Origin: Rubrobacter indicoceani
GTDB taxonomy: Bacteria > Actinomycetota > Rubrobacteria > Rubrobacterales > Rubrobacteraceae
Assembly: GCF_003568865.1 (NCBI RefSeq)
Contig: NZ_CP031115.1
Coordinates: 496,001 to 560,000, forward strand
DNA: 64,000 bases
Direction: 5' to 3'
This document shows, piece after piece, positions 50,667 to 59,975 of the stretch. The notes below the pieces were generated by a model. The model worked only from the letters and a program-made list of their open reading frames with translations, did no database searches and was not told the origin of the DNA. How positions within the stretch are numbered: position 1 is the first letter of the stretch; every line of letters starts with the position of its first letter. The translations under genes and the position numbers were made by a program.

Positions 50667-51233
50667 TCAGCGGCGGTCGAAGAGCGTTGCGAGCGGGAGC
50701 GTCCAGCCCGGCACGACCTCCGCGCCGTCTATGGACTCGTCGTCTGTGAGGATGCGGATGTCCCGCCGGGAGCGGTAGACGGTAACGGTGGCGTTCTCCG
50801 GTGAGACGGCGAGAACCATCCGGCACCCGGCGGCGAGCCAGGCGAGGGACTTCTCCGTGACCTCTGTGTGGGTATCGTTCGGGGAGACGACCTCCACCGC
50901 GAGGTCGGGTGCGCCGGGCCAGTAGCCTGTAACGTCGCCGGACTCCTCGGCGGCCACGACGCGCCTCTTCGAGACGAACGCCGCGTCCGGGGCGCGAACC
51001 GTATCCGGGTTCGTGGTCAGCTTGAAGCCCGTTTCGGCGGCGAAGGTGCGACCGAGGTCGTGTTCCCTGACGTAGTTCCTTAACTCGGACGCTATCTCGA
51101 GCGCATAGAATCCGTGTCTTCCTCCGGCTGGAGCCATCTCCCGTACCTCCCCGTTTACCAGCTCGCGGCGTATTCCGTCGCGCGGTAGTTCTAGCAGCTC
51201 CGTAGCCGTCATCGATCTGGTCTGTACCGTCAT
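50667..51233 (-). CDS. Uma2-family (DUF820) putative nuclease 2
   Basis: A 188-residue paralogue of the gene at 33641. It has IRRELVNGEVREMAPAGGRHG, TNPDTVRAPDAAFVSKRRV, APDLAVEVVSPNDTHTEVTEKSLAWLAAGCRMVLAVSP and DDESIDGAEVVPGWTLPL. The phrase GFKLTTNPDTVRAPD is common to both copies. Position between the SNF2 helicase and Mod, all on the minus strand, suggests membership in the defence island, although Uma2 genes also scatter freely through genomes. Confidence 0.82.
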   Translation of the reverse strand: MTVQTRSMTATELLELPRDGIRRELVNGEVREMAPAGGRHGFYALEIASELRNYVREHDLGRTFAAETGFKLTTNPDTVRAPDAAFVSKRRVVAAEESGDVTGYWPGAPDLAVEVVSPNDTHTEVTEKSLAWLAAGCRMVLAVSPENATVTVYRSRRDIRILTDDESIDGAEVVPGWTLPLATLFDRR

Positions 51234-51301
51234 GTGGGCCTCGCTTCCCGGTGTGGTTGCGTGGGTTCATTGTGCCACCATACGCCGGGGTCGGCGATGT
51301 T

Positions 51302-54175
51302 CTACGTAAGGCTCCATCTAACCGTGAACAGGGTCTCCAGCGACTCGGACTGTTCCAGTTGCGACTCCACACCGGAGATCAGCTCATCGCGTCTTACGTC
51401 TATCGCGTCCTGAGCGTTGTAGAGTTCGCGGCGTTTTCTGTTGCGCTTCGATTCAGCGGCCTTTATCTGCCGCTGGACGGTGAGTTTCTCCTGCAGGGAG
51501 GCGGCTGCGCGAGAAATTTTCTTTGCGGCTTTGATCTCCTTTTCAAGCTCCTTGAGTTCCCGCTCCAGACCGTCTTTAAGGTCGTCCGACCACGCATCCA
51601 GCTTTTCGACCTCCTCATCGAAATACGCCGAACGCCGTTCCTCGATCCCGAAGAGCCGGGACTTTACCCGCTCGGTGGTCAGGTCGGTCAGAACTTCCGG
51701 TGGTGTGATGGATAACGGTTCGAGGCCGGGTTTATCCGCTATCAGGGGGATCATCCGACCGAGCAGCTCTTCGTCGAGCGCTTCGCCGGAGTCCGTCAGG
51801 CCGGAGAGGACGAGGTGTTCTTCGGTCTCCGCCGATTCGACGGTCAGTTTACTGACAGAGAGCCAGCCGGATGTGCCGGACCTCTGGAGCGGGTCGAGCG
51901 CGCTGATGATGCCGGGATGGTTCGTGTAGTCGAGGGTGAGGGCGGCGACGGGGAGGGAGCGGTCTGCGGCGCGTTCGATGGCGGAGCTGGCGAGTGGGTG
52001 ATCCCGCCGGAGAAACACCGCGCTCAACCGCTCGGCCTCGCGCCAGTCGAGATGATAGTCTGTCCCATCGTGTGTGAAACGTGGCTCGTCGGGGTGAAAG
52101 TCCGCCTCCGGCAGTTCGAGCTTCATCAGGTCAAGGAGCTTTGCGGCGTGGTCGGTCAGGTTGGCCCGGGTTTCGTTCTCGTGTAGCTTTAAGCGCGAGA
52201 TCACGTCCTCGTCGAAGTTATCGAGCAGGGTCTTGCGGGTGTCGGCGAGCCTGCCGGAGATGTCTTCCTCCAGCTCCCGCTGGAGCGTGTCGAAGGCGGC
52301 CTGGATGTCTTCGCTGCGGCGGCATTCCTGGTAGACGCGGGCGATGCGCCGCTCGATGTCCACCCCGGACTCGACCGCCCCGAGTACCTCGTCGCTCGCC
52401 CCGAAGACCCCGCTGAAGAGCTTGAACTTCTCCGAGAGAAGTTCGAAGACGCGCTGGTCGGCCTCGTTCTTGCGGTTCAGGAAGTTGACCACGACTACGT
52501 CGTGCTTCTGGCCGTAGCGGTGGCAGCGTCCGATACGCTGCTCCACCCGCTGCGGGTTCCAGGGAAGGTCGTAGTTCACCACCAGCGAACAAAACTGGAG
52601 GTTCACGCCCTCGGCTGCGGATTCGGTTGCGATCAGCACCTCCGCGTTGTTGCGGAACTCTTCGATCAGGGCGGCTCGAAGATCCGCGCTGCGGGAACCG
52701 CTGCGTGACGGGCCGTTTCGCACGCTCCACTTTTCGTAGATCTCCCGGGATTCTTTATCCGTGTTCGTACCGTTGAAGAGAACGACTTTTCCTCTGTAGC
52801 CGTCGGCGTTCAGGAGCTCGAGGAGGTACTGCTGCGTCCGGCGCGACTCGGTAAAGACAACCGCCTTGCGTGCCGCACCGAGTTCCCTTGCTTTTGTGAA
52901 CGCCTCGTTCAGGGCGACGAGCAACGCCTCGCCCTTTGCGTTGTTCTGGATGCCTTCCGCGAGGTCGGCATACTCCCGGAGCAGCGCGAGTTCCTCGCCG
53001 AGCAGGACTCTGTTTATCTCCGGGCGTCCGTTTTTCCGGGGGTCGGGTTCAGCCCACTCGTCTTCTATATCGTCCAGCGACTCGAAATCATTTGAGAATC
53101 CGTCGTCCAGGAGTTCGCCGCCCGGTAGGGTTTCACCCTTACGTTCGAGCGTTTCGAGGCGGCGGATAAGACCTCGCAGCGTACCGGCGACTGCGAAGGT
53201 GGACGACGCGAGCAGCTTTCGGAGGACGAGCGTCATAAGGGTGCGCTGGCTTGAAGGCAGGGCGACGAGGGTCTCGCGCTGGAGGTACGCCGTAACGTTA
53301 TCGTAGAGGCGTTGCTCCTCGTCGGTCGGGAAGAACTCTTGCGTGACCGGAACGCGCCTCGTAAAGCGGATGTACTCCAGAACCTGCTTGCGGAGCGTGC
53401 GGGTGCAGAGTTTTGTGAGGCGGGCCTTCAGTTCGCGCATGGCGTGCGGGGAGGCCGTCTCACGGGCGAAACGTTCCCGGAAGGAGTCGAAATCCCCGAA
53501 GACGTGCGGGTCAACGACGTTCGCAAGACCGTACAGTTCGAGCAGCGAGTTCTGGAGGGGCGTCGCCGTGAGAAGGAGCTTGGGGGCGTGGGCGGTCGCG
53601 TCGCGTATGGCGCGGGCCATTTTGTTCTGTGTCCGGTAGACGTTGCGAAGCCGGTGAGCCTCATCCATGACTATGAGATCCCAGCCGATACGCTTCACTT
53701 CCTCGGCCTTCGATACGGCGAAGTGATACGAACAGACAACGACCTCATCGCGGGTATCGAACGGGTTTCGTACGCCTGAGCGACTCAGCCTGTTGAACGT
53801 AAGGGTCTCCAGAATTCGGGACTTCAGGAAGAACTTTTCATCGAGTTCGGCCTGCCACTGTCTGCGAAGCGTCGCCGGGACGATAAGGAGGATACGCCGC
53901 CTGCGTTCGGCCCACCGCTGGGAGATCACGATACCAGCTTCGATGGTCTTTCCGAGGCCGACCTCATCGGCAAGGATCGCCCCTTTGGACAGAGGCGACC
54001 GGAAGGCGAACATCGCCGCGTCTACCTGATGCGGGTTCAGGTCTACCCTCGCGTTCGAGATGGACTGCGTCAGGCGCTCGGGCGAGTTCGCCGGGGCGCG
54101 CAACATCAGGAAGTGAGCCAGATGCCTGCTCCGGTAGTGCTGAGGTTTCAGGGGATCTTCCGTCATCGGTTCCAA
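51302..54175 (-). CDS. SNF2-family helicase of a defence island
   Basis: A 957-residue protein. The helicase core has ADEVGLGKTIEAGIV (Walker A), LIVMDEAHRLRN (DEAH), LLLTATPLQNSLLELY, ATESAAEGVNLQFCSLVVNYDLPWNPQRVEQRIGRCHRYGQ (motifs V-VI). A long C-terminal region ends in a coiled coil (about residues 850-930). It resembles RapA/HepA-like and DISARM DrmD-like SNF2 proteins, which track DNA. Drm A-C partners are absent. It lies at the upstream end of the Uma2-Mod-Res group, so a role with the type III system is inferred. Confidence 0.88.
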   Translation of the reverse strand: MEPMTEDPLKPQHYRSRHLAHFLMLRAPANSPERLTQSISNARVDLNPHQVDAAMFAFRSPLSKGAILADEVGLGKTIEAGIVISQRWAERRRRILLIVPATLRRQWQAELDEKFFLKSRILETLTFNRLSRSGVRNPFDTRDEVVVCSYHFAVSKAEEVKRIGWDLIVMDEAHRLRNVYRTQNKMARAIRDATAHAPKLLLTATPLQNSLLELYGLANVVDPHVFGDFDSFRERFARETASPHAMRELKARLTKLCTRTLRKQVLEYIRFTRRVPVTQEFFPTDEEQRLYDNVTAYLQRETLVALPSSQRTLMTLVLRKLLASSTFAVAGTLRGLIRRLETLERKGETLPGGELLDDGFSNDFESLDDIEDEWAEPDPRKNGRPEINRVLLGEELALLREYADLAEGIQNNAKGEALLVALNEAFTKARELGAARKAVVFTESRRTQQYLLELLNADGYRGKVVLFNGTNTDKESREIYEKWSVRNGPSRSGSRSADLRAALIEEFRNNAEVLIATESAAEGVNLQFCSLVVNYDLPWNPQRVEQRIGRCHRYGQKHDVVVVNFLNRKNEADQRVFELLSEKFKLFSGVFGASDEVLGAVESGVDIERRIARVYQECRRSEDIQAAFDTLQRELEEDISGRLADTRKTLLDNFDEDVISRLKLHENETRANLTDHAAKLLDLMKLELPEADFHPDEPRFTHDGTDYHLDWREAERLSAVFLRRDHPLASSAIERAADRSLPVAALTLDYTNHPGIISALDPLQRSGTSGWLSVSKLTVESAETEEHLVLSGLTDSGEALDEELLGRMIPLIADKPGLEPLSITPPEVLTDLTTERVKSRLFGIEERRSAYFDEEVEKLDAWSDDLKDGLERELKELEKEIKAAKKISRAAASLQEKLTVQRQIKAAESKRNRKRRELYNAQDAIDVRRDELISGVESQLEQSESLETLFTVRWSLT

Positions 54176-54194
54176 GCTTACATTACATGCAAGG

Positions 54195-54223
54195 TTGGAA
54201 CCGGATGCTCACCTTGCTAGGAT
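54195..54223 (+). promoter_or_regulatory. Promoter for the zinc-ribbon membrane protein gene
   Basis: TTGGAA (54195-54200) and TAGGAT (54218-54223) are 17 bases apart, just outside the SNF2 gene start. Its position implies that translation starts downstream of about 54230, at TTG 54261. Confidence 0.5.
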
Positions 54224-54260
54224 GCGCCGGACGGGGCGTTTTACGGATCGGGGTCTTGCG

Positions 54261-55385
54261 TTGAGTGAGTCGGGCGGCAATACGTTTTTCTGTGGCAGTT
54301 GCGGTCATCCTCTGAACTCCGGGGAGCGGTTCTGCGGCAACTGCGGGGCCGCCGTAAACCCGACGGGTGGAGCCTCGCACAAGGAAAGCACGTCCGGTTC
54401 CTATTCCCCGATGCTGTTCGTGGGGGTGGCTATGATCCTGGTCTCGCTGTTCGCGGTCGTGGGCGTCGTTTTCTTCGGCGACCGGCTCGGATTCGCGAGC
54501 AACGACCCCCCGAACGCCCCCGAACCCGCCCGGTTGCTCGAACCTTCCCAGTCGGACGGGACAGATGAGAACCGCGAAGAACCCGAACCGGACGGAAACC
54601 CGCCGGACAGACCCGACCCGCAGCCGACCGGGGCGCAGACCCCGGAGGCCGAACGGCCCGAAGAAGAAACCTCCGAGCAGGAGTTCATCACCCGCTACTA
54701 CGATGCCGCCGGGGCTTCTGACTGGTCCGCGACGTACTCGCTCCTCGACTCGTCCTCACGGGCCGAGTTCACGGAGTCGGAGTGGGCCGAAGCCCAGGAA
54801 GCCCGCGTCGCAGAAACAGACCCGCCGCCGCTCCGGTCCGCGACTTTGCAGGACTTCTCGGGCGAGGAGGCCGGGTTCACCGGAGACGTACTCCTGAGCT
54901 ACACGGACGGTTCATCGGAGGTAGTCCCGGTTCAGACGGTCTACGAAGACGACGGCCTGAGACGCTACCTCACGCCGGAGGACGTGGATTATCTGAGAGG
55001 ACTCGACGGAGGGTCGGAAAACCCGAACGACGGCGTTGCCGAGAACGTCGAGCGGTTCGTCTACGAGTACTACGAGACCGTCGCGGCCGGGGACTGGGCC
55101 GGGACTTATTCGATGCTCGATTACGGCGGGCGGGAGTCGTTCACGGAAGCCGAGTGGATAGAGCGGCAGGAGACGAGGCAGGCTGCATCCGGCGGTCCGT
55201 CGCCCGTCGCGGATGTCTCCGTCAGCGTCCCGGATGACTACGCCGTCAACCCGACCGTGAACGCAACCGTAACCTTCGCAGACGGTGAGGTCGTTGAGAT
55301 AACGGTCGTCAACCCGCATAGCATGGACGGCGAGTACGACCGGGTTCTTACGGACGAAGAGATAGCGTATCTGCAGGGGTTGTAG
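54261..55385 (+). CDS. Zinc-ribbon membrane protein with two extracellular repeats
   Basis: About 374 residues. An N-terminal double-CxxC zinc ribbon (FCGSCGHPLNSGERFCGNCG) is followed by one membrane helix (MLFVGVAMILVSLFAVVGVVFF), a Pro/Glu-rich linker and two related domains of about 100 residues. Each domain begins FITRYYDAAGASDWSATYSLLD or FVYEYYETVAAGDWAGTYSMLD and ends with a YL-x-x-EDVDYLRGL-type tail. The repeats look like NTF2/DUF4878-type domains outside the cell. I prefer TTG 54261 because it follows the promoter and starts at the zinc ribbon. The function is unknown. Confidence 0.72.
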   Translation: MSESGGNTFFCGSCGHPLNSGERFCGNCGAAVNPTGGASHKESTSGSYSPMLFVGVAMILVSLFAVVGVVFFGDRLGFASNDPPNAPEPARLLEPSQSDGTDENREEPEPDGNPPDRPDPQPTGAQTPEAERPEEETSEQEFITRYYDAAGASDWSATYSLLDSSSRAEFTESEWAEAQEARVAETDPPPLRSATLQDFSGEEAGFTGDVLLSYTDGSSEVVPVQTVYEDDGLRRYLTPEDVDYLRGLDGGSENPNDGVAENVERFVYEYYETVAAGDWAGTYSMLDYGGRESFTEAEWIERQETRQAASGGPSPVADVSVSVPDDYAVNPTVNATVTFADGEVVEITVVNPHSMDGEYDRVLTDEEIAYLQGL

Positions 55386-55390
55386 CAGCA

Positions 55391-55418
55391 AAAAGGACCC
55401 CTCTCGAAAGAGAAGTCC
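55391..55418 (-). terminator. Terminator after tRNA-Glu / gltX
   Basis: On the minus strand GGACTTCTC-TTTC-GAGAGGGGTCC forms a hairpin with a small internal mismatch, followed by TTTTT. It lies 9 bases downstream of the tRNA-Glu 3' end and would end a gltX-tRNA transcript. It sits just after the stop of the convergent zinc-ribbon gene. Confidence 0.7.
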
Positions 55419-55426
55419 AGAAAGAG

Positions 55427-55499
55427 TGACCCTACCGGGATTCGAACCCGGGTTTACGCCGTGAGAGGGCGTTGTCCTAGGCCTCTAGACGATAGGGCC
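55427..55499 (-). tRNA. tRNA-Glu(CTC)
   Basis: A 73-base tRNA on the minus strand. Acceptor GGCCCTA pairs with TAGGGTC, the anticodon stem ACGCC/GGCGT holds loop CTCTCAC with anticodon CTC, and the T arm CCGGG-TTCGAAT-CCCGG is perfect. The discriminator is A; CCA is not encoded. It lies 66 bases downstream of gltX, the gene of its own synthetase, in the same direction. Confidence 0.95.
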
Positions 55500-55565
55500 G
55501 AGTGCCACTCGCTCCTTGCGAAGCCGCAAGAGTCTAAACGATGGCGGGCCTTTCGTCAAAGGCGT

Positions 55566-57047
55566 CTACGCCGGCAGGGAGGACATCTTTCTGTCAGCCG
55601 CTTCGAGGCGGGCGATGGTTCGTTCCCTGCCGAGCAGCGTCAGCGTCTCGAAGAGGCCCGCGCTGACCGTCCGGCCCGTCGCCGCGAACCTGACGGGGTG
55701 GATGATGTGCCTCGCCCCCTTCTCCTTCTCGGCGGCGAAGCTCCGGATCGCCTCTTCTATCTGCTCGTCGTTCCACCCCTCAAGCCCCTTCAGTCGGGCG
55801 ACCATTTCGGAGAAGTTCTCGCGGACGAAGGGCTTGTCGAACTGTTTGATGAATTCGGCTTCGTCGTAGTCGAGGGTGCCGCCGTAGAAGTACGAGGCGG
55901 AGTCGGCCATGTCGGTGGTGCGCTGGATGCGTTCTCTCAGGAGTTCCATGATCTGGGTCAGGCGCGGCAGGTCCGATTCCATCTCGTCGGCGGTTGCCAC
56001 GCCGCCCGAGACCAGCTCAGGCGCGGCGAGCATGGCGAGTTCCCCGGGAGACTTCTTGCGGATGTACGTCGCGTTCACCGCGAGGAGCTTTGTCTCGTCG
56101 AAGACCGCCGGGTTGCCGCTGACCTTTTCGATGCGGAAACGCTCGGCCAGCTCGTCGGGGGAGAATATCTCTTCGTCGGCGGCGTAGCCCGCGCCGAGCA
56201 GGGCAAGGTAGTTGAAGAGGGCTTCCGGGAGGACGCCCTGCGCGGCGAACTCCTCCGCCGAGGCGGCACCGTGGCGTTTGCTAAGTTTCTTTTTGTCCGG
56301 CCCGAGAACCTGCGGGACGTGGGCGAAGGGAGGGACGGGGTAGCCGAGGGCGTGGTAGATCAGGATCTGGCGCGGCGTGTTCGAGATGTGATCGTCGCCC
56401 CGGATAACGTGGGTGATGTTCATCGTGGCGTCGTCCACGGCGGCGGCGAAGTTGTAGGTCGGGGTGCCGCTCGATTTCATTATCACGAAGTCTTCGAGGT
56501 TGCTGTTCTCGAAGCTGATCTCACCCCGGATCATGTCCTGGAAAATGGTCGTGCCGTCCCTCGGGGTCTTGAACCGTACGGTATGCGCCTCGCCCGCCTC
56601 GATGCGCTTTCTGGCTCTGTCTACATCCATCTCCCGGTACTCGCCGCCGGTGTAGATGGGTGGTCGCTTCTCGGCCTGCGCGGCCTTTCTGAGCTCGGTA
56701 AGTTCTTCAGGCGTGGCGAAGTCGTAGTAGGCGTGGCCGGCATCAAGGAGCTTCTGCGTCGCATCTTTGTAGAGGTCGAGCCGTTCGGTCTGGCGGTAGG
56801 GTTCGTGCGGGCCGCCGACCTCCGGACCTTCGTCCCAGTCGAGGCCGATCCACCGCAAAGAGCTTTTCAGTTGCTCGACGGACTCTTCCGTCGAACGCTC
56901 AAGGTCGGTGTCTTCGATGCGCAGCACGAAAGCCCCGCCGTTTTTCTTTGCAAAGAGCCAGTTGAAGAGCGCGGTCCTGACGCCCCCGACGTGGAGCATG
57001 CCGGTCGGGGATGGAGCGTAGCGTACGCGAACCTGCGGGTCTGTCAT
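55566..57047 (-). CDS. gltX: Glutamyl-tRNA synthetase
   Basis: A 493-residue class I synthetase. RYAPSPTGMLHVGGVRTALFNWLFA carries the HIGH equivalent (HVGG) and KKLSKRHGAASAEEF the KMSKS equivalent (KLSKR). IYHALGYPVPPFAHVPQVLGPDKKK and GDDHISNTPRQ are GluRS features, and the C-terminal anticodon-binding domain is helical. It charges tRNA-Glu, and possibly tRNA-Gln as well, as in most actinobacteria. The cognate tRNA-Glu(CTC) follows it. Confidence 0.96.
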   Translation of the reverse strand: MTDPQVRVRYAPSPTGMLHVGGVRTALFNWLFAKKNGGAFVLRIEDTDLERSTEESVEQLKSSLRWIGLDWDEGPEVGGPHEPYRQTERLDLYKDATQKLLDAGHAYYDFATPEELTELRKAAQAEKRPPIYTGGEYREMDVDRARKRIEAGEAHTVRFKTPRDGTTIFQDMIRGEISFENSNLEDFVIMKSSGTPTYNFAAAVDDATMNITHVIRGDDHISNTPRQILIYHALGYPVPPFAHVPQVLGPDKKKLSKRHGAASAEEFAAQGVLPEALFNYLALLGAGYAADEEIFSPDELAERFRIEKVSGNPAVFDETKLLAVNATYIRKKSPGELAMLAAPELVSGGVATADEMESDLPRLTQIMELLRERIQRTTDMADSASYFYGGTLDYDEAEFIKQFDKPFVRENFSEMVARLKGLEGWNDEQIEEAIRSFAAEKEKGARHIIHPVRFAATGRTVSAGLFETLTLLGRERTIARLEAADRKMSSLPA

Positions 57048-57087
57048 GTGAGCCTCCGTGGGTTTGAGATGTTGCGGGCTAGTATAT

Positions 57088-57972
57088 CTAGCCGCCGCGC
57101 CCTACAAGGTAGATGCCGAGGGCCACGCCCGCGATGCCTGTGAGGTCGGTCGGGCGGAAGTTCTCGCCGAGGACGAGCGCGCCGAGGATAAGACCAAAGA
57201 CGGGGTTCAGAAAGAAGAACGACCCGGCCCGGCCCGCATCGCCGCTGCGAAGCATGAAGAACCAGATGGCCATCGCCCCGCACGACACGACGAGGGTCAG
57301 GTAGAGAAGCGGCACGAGAAAGCCCGCGTCCCATCTGACCGTCCCAGTCGGCTCGAAGAGGAGGGCGACGGGCAACAGGACCAGCCCGGCTGCGAGAAGC
57401 TGTACGCCGTTCACGGTGGCGAGGCCGCCTTCGGGCGACCAGCGTTTGAAAAGTATGGCCCCGGCAACGAGAAAGGCGTTTCCGAGAAGAAGAAGCGCCA
57501 TCGAGGCGGGGGACTCCCCGGCCTCGGTTCTCGAGTACATGATCCCGGCTATAGAGACAAAGGCGATCAAAAGCCCGGAGACCTTCACCGCCCCGAGCCT
57601 CTCGTCCAGGACGAACAGGGCGGCGAGCGCCATCATCAGCGGGCTTACGCTCGCCAGCACCGCCCCCATCCCACCGGAGAGGTTCTGGAGGGAGACCGCC
57701 GCGATGCCGAGGTAGGCCGCGTTGTTCAGGAGCCCCAGTGCGGCAAGCCTGCCCCAGTCCGCCGGGGACATCGCCCGGAAGCCCTTGATGCCGCCGAGCA
57801 CAAGCGCGACGGAGAGCAGGAGTGCCCCGGCCAGCACAAACCGGAAGCCCATCAGGAAAAGCGGCGTCGTGCTGTCGAGGGCCGCCTTCACCGCGATAAA
57901 CGCCGACGCCCAGAGAACGGAGAACAGCAGCGCGAGCGGCACGTAGACAAGGTTCGAGACGGGCTTGTTCAT
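57088..57972 (-). CDS. EamA/DMT-family transporter
   Basis: A 294-residue protein with ten membrane helices in two repeats of about 140 residues. LLFSVLWASAFIAVKAALDSTTPLFLMGFRFVLAGALLL opens the first EamA repeat, and FLVAGAILFKRW...NGVQLLAAGLVLLPVALLFEP the second; FLNPVFGLILGALVLGENFRPTDLTGIAGVALGIYLV ends it. It probably exports a metabolite, but the substrate is unknown. It stops 41 bases before gltX starts on the same strand. Confidence 0.9.
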   Translation of the reverse strand: MNKPVSNLVYVPLALLFSVLWASAFIAVKAALDSTTPLFLMGFRFVLAGALLLSVALVLGGIKGFRAMSPADWGRLAALGLLNNAAYLGIAAVSLQNLSGGMGAVLASVSPLMMALAALFVLDERLGAVKVSGLLIAFVSIAGIMYSRTEAGESPASMALLLLGNAFLVAGAILFKRWSPEGGLATVNGVQLLAAGLVLLPVALLFEPTGTVRWDAGFLVPLLYLTLVVSCGAMAIWFFMLRSGDAGRAGSFFFLNPVFGLILGALVLGENFRPTDLTGIAGVALGIYLVGRGG

Positions 57973-58059
57973 ACCGGGATCATACGCCCGATCCAGACAG
58001 AGAACGGGGCCGACACCGTTTACAGGCGCCGACCCCGGAGGGCTTCCGTGCGACGTGCG

Positions 58060-59871
58060 TCAGCCGGAAGACTCGCCCGTTGCGGGTTGCCGGGTGCGCG
58101 GGGTGGATCTCTTTATCTTCAGGCCGATGGCTATCAGCGCGGCGATAACGAGCAGCAGGCCTATCGTGCCGATGTTGAAGCCGATGCCGTTGACCCAGAT
58201 AAAGGCGATGGAGCCCGCGAGCAGGCAGTAATAGACGGTCGGGATGATCGTCTTCCTGAGCAGCGCGCCCTCCTTGCCGAGCAGCCCGACCGTCGCGGAG
58301 GCCGCGACGACGTTGTGGATCGTGATCATGTTCCCCGCCGCACCTCCGACCGCCTGCACCGCTACGACGACCGCCGGGACGGCCCCGATGTTCTGCGCGG
58401 TCGCGAACTGGAAAAGGGCGAAGGTCAGGTTGCTGACGGTGTTGCTCCCGGCGATAAACGCCCCGAGAGCACCGATCCAGGGAGCGAAGAACGGCCAGGT
58501 ATCTCCGGCCACGCTCGCCGCCCCGGCCGCGAGCGTCAGGGGCATGCTGTCGAGGCCGGAGGTGTTGTAGTCCGCCCCGGAGTTGATAAAGACCCGCACG
58601 AGCGGCAGCGCGAAGAGCAGGGCGATGCCCGCGCCGAGCAGCTGACTTCCGGCTATGCGCCAGGATTCGGCGATCTGGCTGAAGCTCATCCGGTGTATGA
58701 AGTACGTCGCCACGCACACGATGATGAACATAAAGCCCGGCAGGTAGAACGGCGCGATCGAGGTATCCGAGATGTTTGTCCCGAAGATGTTCTCCCAGGG
58801 GAAGACCAGACCGGAGAGGAACTCCTGAAGCGGCAGGAACGGAACGCGCGTCAGGACAAGGATGCCCGCGACGAGCAGGTACGGCGCCCAGGCCCGGAGG
58901 ATGCTCATGCGCGGCGCGGAGGTGTCCATGTCCTCGGACGGGTCCACGTTGCCCATCCAGTCCGCATCCCACGTCGAGCGCGGGCCGAAGTCCCACGTAG
59001 ACCCCTCCCTCGGGAGCAGGAAACCCCGCCGGGCGGCGGTAACGACTATCGCAAGGCCGATGAGGCCGCCGAGCAGCGACGGGAACTCCGGCCCGAGCAG
59101 ACCGGCGACCGCCACGTAGGGGATCGTCATGGCAAAGGCCGCAAAGAGCGCGAACTTCCAGACCTGCAAGCCCTCACCGAAGGAGCGGTTCGGGCCGAAA
59201 AAGCCCGTGAGCATGCAGACCATGAAGAGCGGGATGAGCGTCCCGGCTATGGCGTGTATAACGGCGACGCGGAAGGCTATAGCCTCGACGAACTGTTCGA
59301 GGCTGAGGCCGAGACCGCCGATGTACTGCTCGACGCCGGGGTCCCCGGTCAGGCCCCCCGTAACGCCCACGAGCATCGGCGTGCCGACCGCCCCGAAGCT
59401 GACCGGCGTGCTCTGGATGATCAGGCCGCACATAACCGCCGCCATCGCCGGGAAACCGAGCGCGAGCAGGAGGGGCGCCGCAACCGCCGCCGGGGTTCCG
59501 AAGCCCGAAGCCCCCTCGATAAACGAGCCAAAAAGCCAGGCGATGATGATGACCTGGATCCGGCGGTCGGCGCTGATGTCCGTGAAAGTCGAGCGGATCG
59601 TGCGGATCGCCCCGCTTGCGGTGAGGGTCGCGAGAAGCAGCAGCGCGCCAAAGATGATGTATAGAAGCGAGCCGGCGATCAGCAGCCCCTGCACGGTGGC
59701 GGCGGCGATGTTGATAAGGTCCATCCCCCATACGAACAGCGCGACAAGGACCACGACCACGTACCCGATGGGCATCGCCCACTTTGCGGGCCACCTGAAC
59801 CCGACGAGCAGGACCCCTACCGTCAGAAGTGGCAAGAGCGATAGCAGACTCAATACGGCGAGGTTGTTCAA
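58060..59871 (-). CDS. L-lactate permease (LctP/LldP family)
   Basis: A 603-residue transporter with about 14 membrane helices. [58 protein letters not shown] is the diagnostic lactate-permease segment, and the late [23 protein letters not shown] another. Members import lactate, and many also glycolate, with protons. Glycolate oxidase subunits and glycerate kinase lie next to it, so glycolate is a serious candidate substrate. Confidence 0.93.
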   Translation of the reverse strand: MNNLAVLSLLSLLPLLTVGVLLVGFRWPAKWAMPIGYVVVVLVALFVWGMDLINIAAATVQGLLIAGSLLYIIFGALLLLATLTASGAIRTIRSTFTDISADRRIQVIIIAWLFGSFIEGASGFGTPAAVAAPLLLALGFPAMAAVMCGLIIQSTPVSFGAVGTPMLVGVTGGLTGDPGVEQYIGGLGLSLEQFVEAIAFRVAVIHAIAGTLIPLFMVCMLTGFFGPNRSFGEGLQVWKFALFAAFAMTIPYVAVAGLLGPEFPSLLGGLIGLAIVVTAARRGFLLPREGSTWDFGPRSTWDADWMGNVDPSEDMDTSAPRMSILRAWAPYLLVAGILVLTRVPFLPLQEFLSGLVFPWENIFGTNISDTSIAPFYLPGFMFIIVCVATYFIHRMSFSQIAESWRIAGSQLLGAGIALLFALPLVRVFINSGADYNTSGLDSMPLTLAAGAASVAGDTWPFFAPWIGALGAFIAGSNTVSNLTFALFQFATAQNIGAVPAVVVAVQAVGGAAGNMITIHNVVAASATVGLLGKEGALLRKTIIPTVYYCLLAGSIAFIWVNGIGFNIGTIGLLLVIAALIAIGLKIKRSTPRTRQPATGESSG

Positions 59872-59975
59872 CCCGACTCCCCTTTCCCAGGCCTTGCGGC
59901 TTATTTTTCCCCTAGGGGTCCCGGAACCCCACGGACGGGATTATGACTGTTTGCGGAATGTTTTTCCCACGGGCC

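Noticed and set aside
51302-54175. Complete DISARM system
   Set aside because: Only an SNF2 helicase resembling DrmD is present. There are no drmA, drmB or drmC equivalents, and the methylase is of the type III Mod kind.
57058-59664. 868-codon open frame antisense to the EamA transporter and lactate permease
   Set aside because: It is a charged, repetitive composition typical of the antisense of membrane proteins; both membrane proteins are strong calls.
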